DNA of 64,000 bases from G963708235 sp963708235 (GCA_963708235.1 OY970200.1:2232001-2296000), one strand, 5' to 3'. Shown: positions 1 to 11,581, counted from the stretch's first letter. Numbers and translations: made by a program. The notes: generated from the letters alone by a model not told the origin.

Positions 1-314
1 CGCGCAGATCGGCCAGGGCGCGCTCGCGGGGCAGGGAGACGGACATGGCCGTTGTGCGGTCCGCATCGCCAGCCGGACCGTTGCCCCGGTACAGATCGGG
101 GGCGATGGCTGCGAGACCGCGACGGGCGAGCCGTCGGCACACATCTTTGACGCTCGACGTCACCCCCCACACCGATGGGACCACCACCACCGTCGGCCAC
201 TCACCCTCCAGATCGGGTCTGGCGAGGTAGCCGGTGTGGAGCCGGGATCCCGCGGCGATGCTGGTCGACCCGAAGAGGATCGGCACTGTCCCTTCGCCCT
301 TGAGGACGCTCATC
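1..314 (-). CDS. Dienelactone hydrolase family protein, N-terminal part (runs off the left edge)
   Basis: Reading the minus strand from an ATG at 314 gives an open frame that leaves the window. The 104 visible residues include PTVVVVPSVWGV and a later segment ending in IAPDLYRG, which is the opening strand and helix arrangement of the alpha/beta-hydrolase dienelactone hydrolase family. The catalytic Cys, Asp and His would lie beyond the edge, so substrate cannot be judged. A purine-rich AGGGAG sits about 12 bases before the ATG. It lies downstream of birA on the same strand, but a 258-base gap with a strong hairpin separates them, so separate transcription is likely. Confidence 0.75.
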
Positions 315-572
315 CCGGTGGTCTCCCTATCTCGACGTTGCGGACGGAACTCTACCGCCCGGAGAACGGTGCGACCTCGCGGGTGTTGCTCTCTCTTTGC
401 CCTCCCCGCCCCGAAGGGAGGGCTCCTATGGGTATCAAGCGGGAACAGAGGAGAAGGACACCTTCAGCAAGGCAGGCCCCATTCTGGCCCTCCCCGCCCC
501 CCTCCCATTGTTGGTCGGGGCGGGGAGGGCCAGAAGGGAGGCGGCACCTGGTTCGACCTGTCGCGTGCGGCG
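315..572. other. Intergenic gap between birA and the hydrolase
   Basis: I see no gene here. The gap is rich in G/C runs and carries two related elements: CCCTCCCCGCCCC with AGGGAGGG around 400-421, and the perfect hairpin at 482-535. Apparent open frames on both strands lack start signals and known domains, and I read them as high-GC artefacts. Confidence 0.6.
482..535. repeat. Perfect 19-bp inverted repeat (terminator-like hairpin, member of a repeat family)
   Basis: TTCTGGCCCTCCCCGCCCC at 482-500 is the exact reverse complement of 517-535, with a 16-base loop. It lies just downstream of birA on its strand and could end that transcript. The right arm core GGGGCGGGGAGGGCCAGA recurs at about 24,359-24,376 and 24,562-24,579, so it belongs to a dispersed repeat and is not a one-off terminator. 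Confidence 0.75.
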
Positions 573-1328
573 TCACATCGAGGAAGGGCGGACCGACCGG
601 ACCTCGCCGGCGAAGAGGGTGGTTCGACCGGATGGTGTCTCGACGACCAGGCCACCGGCGGGGTCGATGTCGACTGCCCGACCGCGACCGGACGGCTGCC
701 ATTCGATCTCCTGTCCCAGCGTCACACATGCCTGGCGGTACTCGTTGTGCGGCCAGGCATCGGGGCCGGACGCAAGCGATGCCAGCAACCTCGTCGCCCA
801 GCCGGCGGCGATCTCGGCGGCGAGACCCGGACCCGGGTCATCGGAGCAGAGCGCAACCGCCCCGGGGGGCCGCGCCTCTGTGGGCGACGTCCCTGTCGGC
901 GACGATTCTGAGGACGACGCCGTGTCGGGTGGCGGCCACCAGAGGTTGAGACCGCAGCCGATGACCACGACATCCCGCTCGGCTTCGATCAGGATGCCGC
1001 CGAGCTTGCCCCCGGCGGTGACGATGTCGTTGGGCCACTTCAGCCCGCTGCGGACACCGACCGACTCGAGGATCGAGTCCCGGACGGCGAGCCCGGTCAC
1101 CAGCGCCAGCCTCGGCCAGGTGTCGACAGGCCAGTCGGGACACACCGCCAGCGACGAGTAGAGGGCGCGCGGCGCCTGGTCCCATACCCGGCCGGAGCGG
1201 CCCCGGCCCGCCTCCTGACGCTCGGCCACCACCAACACCGGAGACACCGCACCCGACAGGCGCTGTCGCGCCTCGTCCTGGGTGGAGCCGACGGTTCCCA
1301 AGGTCACGGTGGCGTAATGTGTGGTCAT
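573..1328 (-). CDS. birA: Biotin--[acetyl-CoA-carboxylase] ligase
   Basis: This cytoplasmic enzyme activates biotin as biotinyl-AMP and transfers it to the carrier-domain lysine of acyl-CoA carboxylases. The 251-residue product has the family's diagnostic motifs in order: GSTQDEA near the N-terminus, the biotin/ATP loop QEAGRGRSGRVW, the catalytic LKWPNDI segment followed by KLGGILIE, and a small C-terminal SH3-like domain. There is no N-terminal winged helix, so it is a class I ligase without repressor function. It is divergent from the carboxylase genes to its right, whose alpha subunit carries the biotin attachment site, so the target sits next door. The ATG at 1328 is preceded by a GAGGTGGGGG tract. 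Confidence 0.95.
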   Translation of the reverse strand: MTTHYATVTLGTVGSTQDEARQRLSGAVSPVLVVAERQEAGRGRSGRVWDQAPRALYSSLAVCPDWPVDTWPRLALVTGLAVRDSILESVGVRSGLKWPNDIVTAGGKLGGILIEAERDVVVIGCGLNLWWPPPDTASSSESSPTGTSPTEARPPGAVALCSDDPGPGLAAEIAAGWATRLLASLASGPDAWPHNEYRQACVTLGQEIEWQPSGRGRAVDIDPAGGLVVETPSGRTTLFAGEVRSVRPSSM

Positions 1329-1383
1329 CCCCCACCTCGGCGAGGCTCACGAGTATGGCGACCGACACTACCGCGGAGTTCGA

Positions 1384-2936
1384 GTGAACAACGAGCAGCG
1401 AATCGAAGACCTTCGCCGCCGCCGCCAGGACGCCGTGACCCCCGGAAACCAACGGGCCGTCGACCGCCAGCACGACCTCGGGAAGATCACGGCGCGGGAA
1501 CGCATCGACGTCCTGCTCGACAAGGGGTCGTTCCAGGAACTCGACATCTTCGTCCGCCACCAGGCCTCCGGCTTCGGGATCGAGGCAAATCGACCCAGCC
1601 GGCGATGCGGTCGTCACCGGGTGGGGCACCGTCGACGGGCGCACCGTCTTCGTCTTCGCCGAGGACTTCACCGTGTTCGGGGGCAGCCTGGGACAGGTGG
1701 TGGCCGACAAGATCTGCAAGGTGATGGACCTGGCGATGGACACCGGCGCTCCGCTGATCGGGCTCAAGGATTCCGGCGGTGCCCGCATCCAGGAAGGGGT
1801 GGTCGCCCTCGACGGATACGGCAGGATCTTCGAACGCAACGTCCGGGCCTCGGGTGTGATCCCGCAGATCTCGGTGATCATGGGACCCTGCGCCGGAGGC
1901 GCCGTCTACTCCCCCGCCATCACCGACTTCGTGTATCAGGTCGCCGACACCTCACATCTGTTCATCACCGGACCGGATGTGATCAAGGCCGTCACCGGTG
2001 AGGAGGTGACCTTCGAGGAACTGGGAGGCGCCCACACCCATGCCACCACCTCCGGGGTCACCCACTTCGTCTCGGCCACGGGTCGGAACGCACTCGAGGA
2101 GACGCGCTACCTGCTGTCCTTCCTCCCCGCCAACAACATGGAGACGGCGCCTTTCTTCGCCCCGACCGACCAGCCGGACCGACAGGACGAGGAACTCACC
2201 ACCATCGTCCCGGATTCTCCGAACCAGCCCTACGACATGGTCGAGCTCGTCGAGCCACGTGGTCGACGACGGCGAGTTCTACCAGGTCCACGAACACTTC
2301 GCCCGCAACATCGTGGTGGGTCTGGCCCGGCTCGACGGTTACTCGGTCGGGATCGTGGGCAACCAACCGAGCGCCCTCGCCGGCACCCTCGACATCGACG
2401 CCTCGGTGAAGGCGGCACGGTTCATCCGGTTCTGCGATGCGTTCAACATCCCCATGGTGACCTTTGTCGACGTTCCCGGATTTCTCCCCGGTGTCGACCA
2501 GGAACACAACGGGATCATCCGTCACGGCGCCAAGCTGCTCTATGCGTATGCGAGGCGACCGTCCCCAAGCTCACCGTGATCACCCGCAAGGCCTACGGAG
2601 GCGCCTATGTGGTGATGAACTCACGGGCGCTCCGCGCCGATGTCGTCTTTGCGTGGCCCAGCGCCGAGATCGCGGTGATGGGTGCCGGCGGTGCGGTCAA
2701 CGTCATCCATCGCCGGGAGATCACCGCCGCCGATGATCCCGATGTCCGCCGCCAGGAACTGATCGGTGAATACGAAGACCCGGTTCAACAACCCGTACCT
2801 CGCCGCCGAGCACGGGTTGGTCGACGACGTCATCGAACCCCGGCAGACCCGACCCCGACTGATCAAGGCGCTGGAGATGCTGCGCAACAAGCGGGAGTCG
2901 ATGCCCCCGAAGAAACACGGCAACATCCCCCTTTGA
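1384..2936 (+). CDS. pccB: Acyl-CoA (propionyl-CoA) carboxylase beta subunit, four frameshifts
   Basis: This is the carboxyltransferase subunit that moves CO2 from carboxybiotin to acyl-CoA. The protein can be rebuilt from three frames: an N-terminal segment with KITARERIDVLLDKGSF, then FVFAEDFTVFGGSLGQVV, LKDSGGARIQEG, the oxyanion segment MGPCAGGAVYSPAITDF, then the C-terminal half with FVDVPGFLPG and RKAYGGAYVVMNSR, ending in MPPKKHGNIPL. Continuity requires removing one base near 1598, one near 2256 and one near 2779, and adding one near 2549. The GTG at 1384 is chosen because homology starts there and CGGAG precedes it. The complete set of catalytic regions suggests sequencing indels and not decay. 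The order with birA and the AccA3-type alpha subunit resembles the actinobacterial AccD5 locus, so propionyl-CoA is the likeliest substrate, though acetyl-CoA is possible. Confidence 0.85.
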
Positions 2937-2981
2937 CCCGGCCGAGCCGTGCCCCGGTTGCACGCTTGTAACATGCGGCGC

Positions 2982-4727
2982 ATGCAATCCCTCCTGATCG
3001 CCAACCGCGGCGAGATCGCGGTGCGGGTCATTCGGGCCGCCCGTGAACTCGGGCTGCGGACCATCGCCGTCTACTCCGAACTCGACCGCGACGCCATCCA
3101 CGTCGACCTCGCCGACGAGGCATGGAACATCGGCCCGGCACCGGCCGCAGAGTCCTACCTCGACATCGACCGCATCCTTTCGGTGGTCGGCGAGGCAGGC
3201 GCCGACGCCGTCCATCCCGGATACGGGTTCCTCGCCGAGAACGCCAACTTCGCCCGCGCCGTCATCGACGCCGGGGTGATCTGGGTGGGGCCGTCGCCGC
3301 AGGCCATCGTCACCATGGGGGACAAGATCGCGTCCCGCAAGGCGGCCGAGGCCGCCGGTGTATCCGGGGTCCCGGGCACGCTCGACCCGGTGGAGGAAGC
3401 CGCTGCGGTCACCGCCTTCGCCGACGCCCACGGCTACCCGGTGGCGATCAAAGCCGCTCACGGCGGTGGCGGCAAAGGTCTCAAGGTGGTGCGCTCCGCC
3501 GACGAGGTGCCCGCCGCCTTCGAATCGGCCCGGCGCGAGGCCGACGCCTACTTCCGCAATCCCGAGGTCTACGTCGAGCGCTACCTCGACCATCCCCGTC
3601 ACATCGAGGCTCAGATCATCGCCGATGCCACGGGACGCACCGTGTTCCTCGGGGAGCGGGACTGCACCATGCAGCGCCGCCACCAGAAGCTCATCGAGGA
3701 GTCCCCTGCGCCGAACCTCGACCCCGACCTGCGGCGCCGTCTCGGCGAGGCGGCGGTCGCCGTCGCCACCGCCGCCGGATACGTCAACGCCGGAACCGTC
3801 GAGTTCCTCGTCGAGGACGGCGAGTTCTACTTCCTGGAGATGAACACCCGGATCCAGGTCGAGCACACCGTCACCGAGATGGTCACCGGTCTCGACCTGG
3901 TGAAGGAGCAGATCCGGATCGCCTCGGGCGAACCGCTCTCCTTCGACGAGGTCGAGGTGCGGGGTCACGCCATCGAGTTCCGGGTCAACGCCGAAGATCC
4001 CGCCACGGGATTTCTCCCCAACCCCGGAACCGTCGTCGAGTACCGCGAACCCGGGGGTTTCGGGGTCCGGGTCGACTCCGGGGTCAAAGCCGGATCGGCG
4101 ATCAGCCAGTACTACGACAACATGGTCGCCAAGCTGGTGGTGTGGGGTCGGGACCGCGATGAGGCGATCGCCCGGGGCAGGGTCGCCCTCGCCACGTTCC
4201 ACATCACCGGGCTCGCCACCACCATCCCGGCACACCAGCGACTTCTCGACACCCCCGAGTTCCTCGCCGCCACCCACTACACCAAGTTCGTCGAAGATCA
4301 TGTCGACTTCTCGGATCTCGCTCCGGCGGCAGCGCCGACGCTGCCCGAGGGCGAGGAGACCGAGGAACGCAACCTCACCGTCGAGGTCGGCGGGCGTCGC
4401 TACGGCATCCGCTACTGGGCGCCGGTGATGGCCGCCGCCGGTGGCGCCGGTCAACGGGTGGCGCCACGACGTCGTCCGCCCAAGTTGGAGCGGACCGCCA
4501 CCGCCTCCGGAGGCGCCGGAGTGGTCACCGCACCGATGCAGGGCACCATCGTCAAGGTCAACCATCCCGCCGGAACCTCGGTCGAGGCCGGCGACGCACT
4601 GTTCGTTCTCGAGGCGATGAAGATGGAGAACGAGGTGAAGGCACCCATCTCCGGAGAGATCGTCGATCTGAGGGTGCAGGCCGGGGACACCGTCTCCGCC
4701 GGCGCCGTCATCCTTGTCATCAAGTAG
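2982..4727 (+). CDS. accA3: Acyl-CoA carboxylase alpha subunit: biotin carboxylase plus biotin carrier
   Basis: This protein carboxylates biotin with ATP and bicarbonate and carries it on its own C-terminal domain to the beta subunit. The roughly 580 residues begin LLIANRGEIAVRV (biotin carboxylase N-domain). The ATP-grasp core follows with the glycine loop HGGGGKGLKVV, ERDCTMQRRHQKLIEE and FLEMNTRIQVEHTVTE. After a linker comes a biotinyl domain with the attachment motif EAMKMEN. There is no BT domain, as in AccA3. I prefer ATG 2982 over 2973 because TAACAT at 2969-2974 lies exactly 7 bases before it, the spacing of leaderless actinobacterial promoters. That would give this gene its own promoter despite following the beta subunit by only 45 bases. 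Confidence 0.95.
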   Translation: MQSLLIANRGEIAVRVIRAARELGLRTIAVYSELDRDAIHVDLADEAWNIGPAPAAESYLDIDRILSVVGEAGADAVHPGYGFLAENANFARAVIDAGVIWVGPSPQAIVTMGDKIASRKAAEAAGVSGVPGTLDPVEEAAAVTAFADAHGYPVAIKAAHGGGGKGLKVVRSADEVPAAFESARREADAYFRNPEVYVERYLDHPRHIEAQIIADATGRTVFLGERDCTMQRRHQKLIEESPAPNLDPDLRRRLGEAAVAVATAAGYVNAGTVEFLVEDGEFYFLEMNTRIQVEHTVTEMVTGLDLVKEQIRIASGEPLSFDEVEVRGHAIEFRVNAEDPATGFLPNPGTVVEYREPGGFGVRVDSGVKAGSAISQYYDNMVAKLVVWGRDRDEAIARGRVALATFHITGLATTIPAHQRLLDTPEFLAATHYTKFVEDHVDFSDLAPAAAPTLPEGEETEERNLTVEVGGRRYGIRYWAPVMAAAGGAGQRVAPRRRPPKLERTATASGGAGVVTAPMQGTIVKVNHPAGTSVEAGDALFVLEAMKMENEVKAPISGEIVDLRVQAGDTVSAGAVILVIK

Positions 4728-4804
4728 TCCCGCCGCCATCACCGGATCGATACGGTTCACACCACGCCCCACCCCCATCCCGACCCGAGGAGCATCGCCG
4801 CCTC

Positions 4805-5746
4805 ATGTCCGACTCGCTGCCACTGTGGGAACGGGAACGCCGCTGGCCGCTGATGCGGCCCTTCGTCTACCACCTGTTGGAGAATTTCGTCTATCCGGAG
4901 TGGATCCCCGGGCGTCGCATCGTCGACTTCTCCGCCGGTCTCGGTGACCTGAGCCGTTATCTCCATCGGCAGGGCGCCACCTCCGTGCTCGCCACCGCAC
5001 CCGAGGCCGAGCTCCATACGGGAGCCGGGTCCGATGGGATCACCTGGCAGAGCGGTGTCGACGCCTCACGGATCGCCGAGGCGCTCGGTCCCGAATCGGT
5101 CGATCTGTTCTGCGCCCGGATGGTGCTCCAGTTCCCGCGATACGAGGACGCCGGAGTCGACGTCGACTCGATGCTGGACCAGATCCACCGGGTGCTGACC
5201 CCGGGCGGGCGCGTGGTCATCGCAAGCCACGCGTTCTTCTCGATGCAGAACTACCCGTCGCTGGCCGACGAGCAGGACGCCGATGCGCTGATCTCCGAGC
5301 TGCGCAACGTGGCGACACAGGCGCCGGACGGGATCGACAGGATCCTCGGCGAGGAGGCGGCCCGGCTCGCCGGTCTCGCCGAACTCGTCCAGTACCTGGG
5401 GTTACCGCCACGCGAGTCGAGCGCCGGGACGACCGGTTTCGGACTCCGGGTGCCGCTGCTCGTCGATTCCTTCCTCCGCTCCGGGTTCGAGCTGGAGATC
5501 GTCGACGACATCGAACCGTTCACGTTCCCGCTCAACACCTGGGAGCGGTTCGACGAAGACGCCGCCTCGGTAGCGGAGCTGGGTCGTCAGGTGTTCGACA
5601 CCAAGCGCCGCTACCTGCTCGACGACGCCAACCGCAATCCCTACACCCGCCCGTCCCACCATGCCCGGATGCTCGCCGAGCTGGGCACCTCGATGTCCTT
5701 CGTCTGGGTACCCATCGTCAGGGTGGTGGCCCGCAAGCCGGACTGA
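4805..5746 (+). CDS. SAM-dependent methyltransferase, class I
   Basis: The 313-residue cytoplasmic protein has a Rossmann-type SAM-binding start, RRIVDFSAGLGDLSRYL (a variant of the E/DxGxGxG motif I). It continues with a motif resembling post-I/IV, SVDLFCARMVLQF, and a motif V-like strand after HRVLTPGGRVVIASH. These identify the fold but not the acceptor molecule. The start ATG at 4805 follows GAGGAG at a spacing of about 12 bases. It lies 77 bases after the carboxylase alpha gene and converges with the flavoprotein gene. I cannot name the substrate. Confidence 0.8.
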   Translation: MSDSLPLWERERRWPLMRPFVYHLLENFVYPEWIPGRRIVDFSAGLGDLSRYLHRQGATSVLATAPEAELHTGAGSDGITWQSGVDASRIAEALGPESVDLFCARMVLQFPRYEDAGVDVDSMLDQIHRVLTPGGRVVIASHAFFSMQNYPSLADEQDADALISELRNVATQAPDGIDRILGEEAARLAGLAELVQYLGLPPRESSAGTTGFGLRVPLLVDSFLRSGFELEIVDDIEPFTFPLNTWERFDEDAASVAELGRQVFDTKRRYLLDDANRNPYTRPSHHARMLAELGTSMSFVWVPIVRVVARKPD

Positions 5747-5791
5747 CCGCCAACGCAGCGGCGGGGCCACCCTCGCCGGGAACGCACCGGG

Positions 5792-7157
5792 CTATTCGGC
5801 GGCTTCTGCGATCGACTCGGCAAGCGAGGGATGAACCATCATGGTGTCCACCAGCATGTCGACCCTCAGCCTTGCCTGAACCGCAAGGGCGATGGGAGCA
5901 ATCAGCTCCGAGGCGTGGTGACCGACCACTGTGCCCCCCAACACCACCCGGGTCGCCGGGTCGGAGATCACCTTGGCGAACCCACGTGGATTGCCCTGGA
6001 TCAGCGCCCGGGGGCTTGCCGCAAACGGGACCTTGGTGATGCGGACCTTGCGACCTTCGGCGGCGGCGTCGACTTCTTCGAGCCCCACCGAGGCGATCTC
6101 CGGCTCGGTGAAGATGGCCTGGGTCACCTTGCCGTAGTCGATGGGCTTTGTCTCGTGCCCGGTGATGTGGCTGGCGATCTTCCGGCCCTGCATGGTGGCG
6201 ACCGAGGACAGTGGCATCTGCCCGGTGACGTCACCGGCGGCATAGATGTGCGGCACCGAGGTGCGGGAGAACTCGTCGACCGGGATGTAGCCACGATTGG
6301 TGGCCACCCCCGCCAACTCGAGACGGAGCCCCTCGCTGTTGGGAACCGATCCGACCGCCAACAGTGCATGCGACGCCCGTACCGTGCGGCCGTCCTCGGT
6401 CTCCACCACCACCCCGTCACCGTCACGGCGCGCCGCAGAGGCCCGCGAGCCCTTGAGCAGGCGGACGCCCCGCTCCAGAAAATCGTCCTCCAGCACCGTG
6501 GCAACCTCCGGATCGCGGTGCGGGAGCACGTGGTGCCGGCTGACCAGCAGCGTCACCTGCGCCCCGAGGCTGGAGAAGATGTGGACCATCTCCACCCCGG
6601 TGACCCCGGACCCCACCACCACGATGTGCTCGGGGAAGCTCGGGCAGGTGGTAGGCGTGGCGGGTGTGGATCACCCGCTCGCCGTCGAGCTGCGCCCAGT
6701 CGGGAACCAGCGGGCGCGACCCGGTCGACACCAACGCCACGTCGAACTCGAGCGGCACCACCCCTTCGGCGGTGTCGGCCTCGGCGGTGTTGAGTCCGGT
6801 GAATCGACCCCGGCCCCGGATGATCTCGACCCCCTGGGAGGTGAGCATGTCGGTGAAACCGGTGGCCAGGCTTGCGGTGATCCCGTCGAGATGGGAGGCC
6901 AACCGGGACATGTCGATGGCGACGTCGCCCGCATCGGAGATCCCGAGACGAGGCGCCGATCGGATCGCCGCCAACCGCATCGAGCTCGCCGCCATCGCCT
7001 TGGACGGGATGCAGTCCCAGAGATGGGCGGCGCCCCCGACGATGCTGTCCTCGACCAGCGTCACCCGCGCCCCGAGGGTGGCGGCGGCGGTGGCGGCGGA
7101 ATGTCCCGCCGGACCTCCACCGATGATGAGGAAACGCAGTCGATGCTCCTGGTCCAT
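5792..7157 (-). CDS. LpdA-like NAD(P)H dehydrogenase/quinone reductase flavoprotein, one frameshift
   Basis: This is a member of the dihydrolipoamide dehydrogenase/soluble transhydrogenase flavoprotein family. From the ATG at 7157 come FLIIGGGPAGHSAATAAA (FAD), then GGAAHLWDCIPSKAMAAS. Only the second redox cysteine of the usual CxxxxC pair is present, because the first is replaced by alanine, as I recall for mycobacterial LpdA (an NAD(P)H:quinone reductase). After a one-base insertion in the G run at 6632-6635 the frame continues with the NAD-binding VVGSGVTGVEMVHIF, IYAAGDVTG and a C-terminus with HPSLAES near the HPTxxE position. A disulfide-based lipoamide mechanism is therefore unlikely. 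A true lipoamide dehydrogenase with both cysteines is encoded at 34-35 kb. Confidence 0.82.
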
Positions 7158-7224
7158 GGGGCTCTCCGGATTGTCTGGCGCCGGAACCGGCGGTCGTGGC
7201 GTCGTCGGGATGGGGTGATCGAAG

Positions 7225-8818
<1,594 letters not shown>

Positions 8819-8941
8819 CTCTATCATCCGTGACCGAGAGCACACCTATTCCCCGATGGAACGGCGCCAGGATGCTAACCCGGGAACCATCCGCTCCCTC
8901 TCAGCGTCCCTGACCCGTCCCCCATCCCTGATCGGATCAGC

Positions 8942-11581
8942 GTGGAACCCAATCTTCATATGATCGAGCGACGCGAGCGCCGCGGGAAGCGGCTGGCTTC
9001 GCTCGCCATGCTGTCCGTGATCGCCTTCCTCGGTGCGGCGGCGTTCGGGCTCTTCGCCTTTCTCGAGGCGAACGCCGCCTACGGGACGGCCAAGGACCTC
9101 GAAGCGAAGTACATCTGCGACCCGACCGACTTCGAACTGCAGTTCCCCGACCTGTCGCGTCTGTCCGAGGTGTCGACCGTCGACGGGGTGTTGCTGGGCA
9201 AGCTGACCGAGCGCAACAGCCAGCCGACCACCATCGACGAGATCCCGGACACGGTGCAGCATGCGCTGCTGGCCGCCGAAGATGCCGGCTTCTACGACCA
9301 CGAAGGCGTCGACTTCCGCGGCATCCTGCGCGCCGCCATGGCCAACGCCTCGAGTAGTAGTGGTCTGCAGGGTGGCTCGACCATCACCCAGCAGGTGGTC
9401 AAGAACACGTTCCTCACCGACGAGATCACCATCGAACGCAAGATCTGCGAGGCCGTCGTCGCCGCCGAGTTGGAGCGTCGCTACACCAAGGAACAGATCC
9501 TCGAGTTCTACATGAACTCCGTGTTCTACGGCGAGAACGCCTACGGGGCGAAGGCTGCCGCCCAGGAGTACTGGGGCAAGGACCTCGAGGACGTCACCAT
9601 TGCCGAGGCGGCCGCCATGGTGGTTCCGATCCGCAACCCCTCCTACTACAACCTGCGGAACAATCCCGAGAACGTGATCCGGGCGCGCAACAACGTCATC
9701 GAACAGATGGTGGTCAACGAGTTCATCACTCCGGAGCAGGGAGCAAGGGCGGTCACCGCCCCGCTCGATGTCGCCGACCCCGAGGGTTCGGAAGAGGATC
9801 TGGCACCGCAGGTGATGATCGCCGCCCGTGAGGAACTCCTCAACGACTCCCGCTATGGGTTGGGCGAGACCTTTGCGGAACGCAAGAAATCGCTGTTCGG
9901 ATGCCCGGCCAACGATGCGTCCTGCGAAGGGGGCGGTGGGCTCAAGGTCACGGTCAGCGTCAACTACGAGTGGCAGCAGGAAGCCAACCGGATGTTGCGG
10001 GCCTGGTTCCAGGATTCTGACGGCCCCACCGGCGCCATCGCCATGATCGACAACCGAACCGGCGCACTCCGGGTGATGGCGAGCGGGCTCGAGTACGGCG
10101 ACGACATCGAGGCCGGCGAGCGACCCTACGACCTGGTCACCAAGGGTCGACGCCAGGCGGGTTCGTCGTTCAAGCCGATGGCGCTGCTGGCCGGGCTGGA
10201 GCACGGTGCCCAGTCGGGATGGGACATCACCCTGGGGACCTACTGGGACTCGTCGAGCCCCCAGGAGATCGACTGCGGTGTGCCGTGCGGCGGCAGCGGG
10301 TCGAACCCGAACATCTGGAGGGTGCGCAACGCCGAGAGCGGCGGGGGTTCGGGGCTCCGCTCCCTCGAGGAAGCCACCTATCGCTCGACCAACACCGTCT
10401 ACGCAAACCTCGGCGTGGCGGTCGGTCCCGAGAACATCATCGACACCGCCCACCGCATGGGGATCGAGTCGCCGCTCCAGCCGTTCCTCTCGATCACCCT
10501 CGGGACCGAGACGGTCAGCCCGTACGAGATGGCCGTCGCCTACTCGACCATCGCCAACTACGGCGAGAAGACCGAGCCGTACCTCATCGAGCGTATCGAG
10601 GACGTCGACGGCAACCTCGTGTACGAGCACCAGACCAAGAAGGAGCAGGTGCTCGACCCGGCGATGACCGCAGCGGTGGTGCGGACGTTGGAGAAGGTGG
10701 TCACCCAGGGGACCGCCACCCGCGCCGGGATCGGGCGGCCCGCAGCCGGCAAGACCGGGACCGCCCAGGACTACCGCGATGTCTGGTTCGTCGGCTTCAT
10801 CCCGCAGTTCACCACGGCGGTGTGGTCGGGCTACCCGGACGGCGCCATCCCACTGGAGGGATTCACCGTCTTCAACGAACCCGACGGGCGACCGCAGTAT
10901 TACGACCGTGCTTTCGGTGGAACGTTGCCTGCGCCGATCTGGCGTCAGTTCATGGAGTACATCACCGACGGACTGCCGGTCCGCGACTTCCCCGACGAGC
11001 CGGAGGGGACCGACGAATGGTTCCGCATCCCGCTCACCGAGGTTCCCGACGTGACCGGGATGGGCGAGGAGGAGGCGAAGTCCACCATCTTCCGTGCCGG
11101 TCTGTTCGCCAGCATCGTCGCCACCCCGTCGGCATCGCCCAAGGGCACCTTCCTCGGGCAGAGCCCGGCGCCGGGTACCGAACTGCCGCAGGGTCAGACG
11201 GTGACCGTCCGCTACTCGAGCGGTGTGCCACCGGCGACACCGAACCTGGTCGGGCTCGCCCTCAGCGAGGTTCAGGGCACCGTCACCAGCCACAACAACG
11301 CTTCCGGGATGAACCTGAGTTGGGTGTCACAGCCGCAACCCACCGAAAACCAGGCGTTGTGGCGGGTGGTCATCAGCACCAGCCCGGGACCGGGTGCACC
11401 CATCGGCAACGACGGCACCATCACCGTGATCTACGGCGTGCCCCCCGATGGAGGGGGCGGCGGAGGAGGCGGTGACGGCGACGGCGACGACGACGGTGGC
11501 GGTGGCGGGGATGACGACGACACCGAGGAGAACGACTCGCAGTCGTCGAACCCGAACCGACGAAGAGGATCCGACCGCTGA
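8942..11581 (+). CDS. Class A penicillin-binding protein with two PASTA domains
   Basis: This is a bifunctional peptidoglycan glycosyltransferase/transpeptidase anchored in the membrane. A basic N-terminus and one transmembrane helix (about residues 22-45) precede the GT51 domain, with EDAGFYDHEGVDFRGI and GGSTITQQVVKNTF. The transpeptidase follows with SSFKPMA (SxxK), STNTVY (SxN) and KTGTAQ. Two PASTA-like repeats come next, beginning VPDVTGMGEEEAK and ATPNLVGLALSEV. The last 50 residues are a Gly/Asp-rich tail ending in SNPNRRRGSDR, probably disordered. PASTA domains suggest muropeptide sensing. GTG 8942 and ATG 8960 are both possible starts; neither has a clear ribosome site. It is transcribed divergently from the mutase. 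Confidence 0.95.
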   Translation: MEPNLHMIERRERRGKRLASLAMLSVIAFLGAAAFGLFAFLEANAAYGTAKDLEAKYICDPTDFELQFPDLSRLSEVSTVDGVLLGKLTERNSQPTTIDEIPDTVQHALLAAEDAGFYDHEGVDFRGILRAAMANASSSSGLQGGSTITQQVVKNTFLTDEITIERKICEAVVAAELERRYTKEQILEFYMNSVFYGENAYGAKAAAQEYWGKDLEDVTIAEAAAMVVPIRNPSYYNLRNNPENVIRARNNVIEQMVVNEFITPEQGARAVTAPLDVADPEGSEEDLAPQVMIAAREELLNDSRYGLGETFAERKKSLFGCPANDASCEGGGGLKVTVSVNYEWQQEANRMLRAWFQDSDGPTGAIAMIDNRTGALRVMASGLEYGDDIEAGERPYDLVTKGRRQAGSSFKPMALLAGLEHGAQSGWDITLGTYWDSSSPQEIDCGVPCGGSGSNPNIWRVRNAESGGGSGLRSLEEATYRSTNTVYANLGVAVGPENIIDTAHRMGIESPLQPFLSITLGTETVSPYEMAVAYSTIANYGEKTEPYLIERIEDVDGNLVYEHQTKKEQVLDPAMTAAVVRTLEKVVTQGTATRAGIGRPAAGKTGTAQDYRDVWFVGFIPQFTTAVWSGYPDGAIPLEGFTVFNEPDGRPQYYDRAFGGTLPAPIWRQFMEYITDGLPVRDFPDEPEGTDEWFRIPLTEVPDVTGMGEEEAKSTIFRAGLFASIVATPSASPKGTFLGQSPAPGTELPQGQTVTVRYSSGVPPATPNLVGLALSEVQGTVTSHNNASGMNLSWVSQPQPTENQALWRVVISTSPGPGAPIGNDGTITVIYGVPPDGGGGGGGGDGDGDDDGGGGGDDDDTEENDSQSSNPNRRRGSDR

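Noticed and set aside
234..1161. Long plus-strand frames across birA and its flank
   Set aside because: They are arginine/proline-rich shadows of birA and the GC-rich gap with no start signal or domain.
2721..4778. Very long minus-strand frame opposite the carboxylase alpha gene
   Set aside because: It is the antisense of a strongly conserved gene; the translation has no motif and is an expected high-GC artefact.
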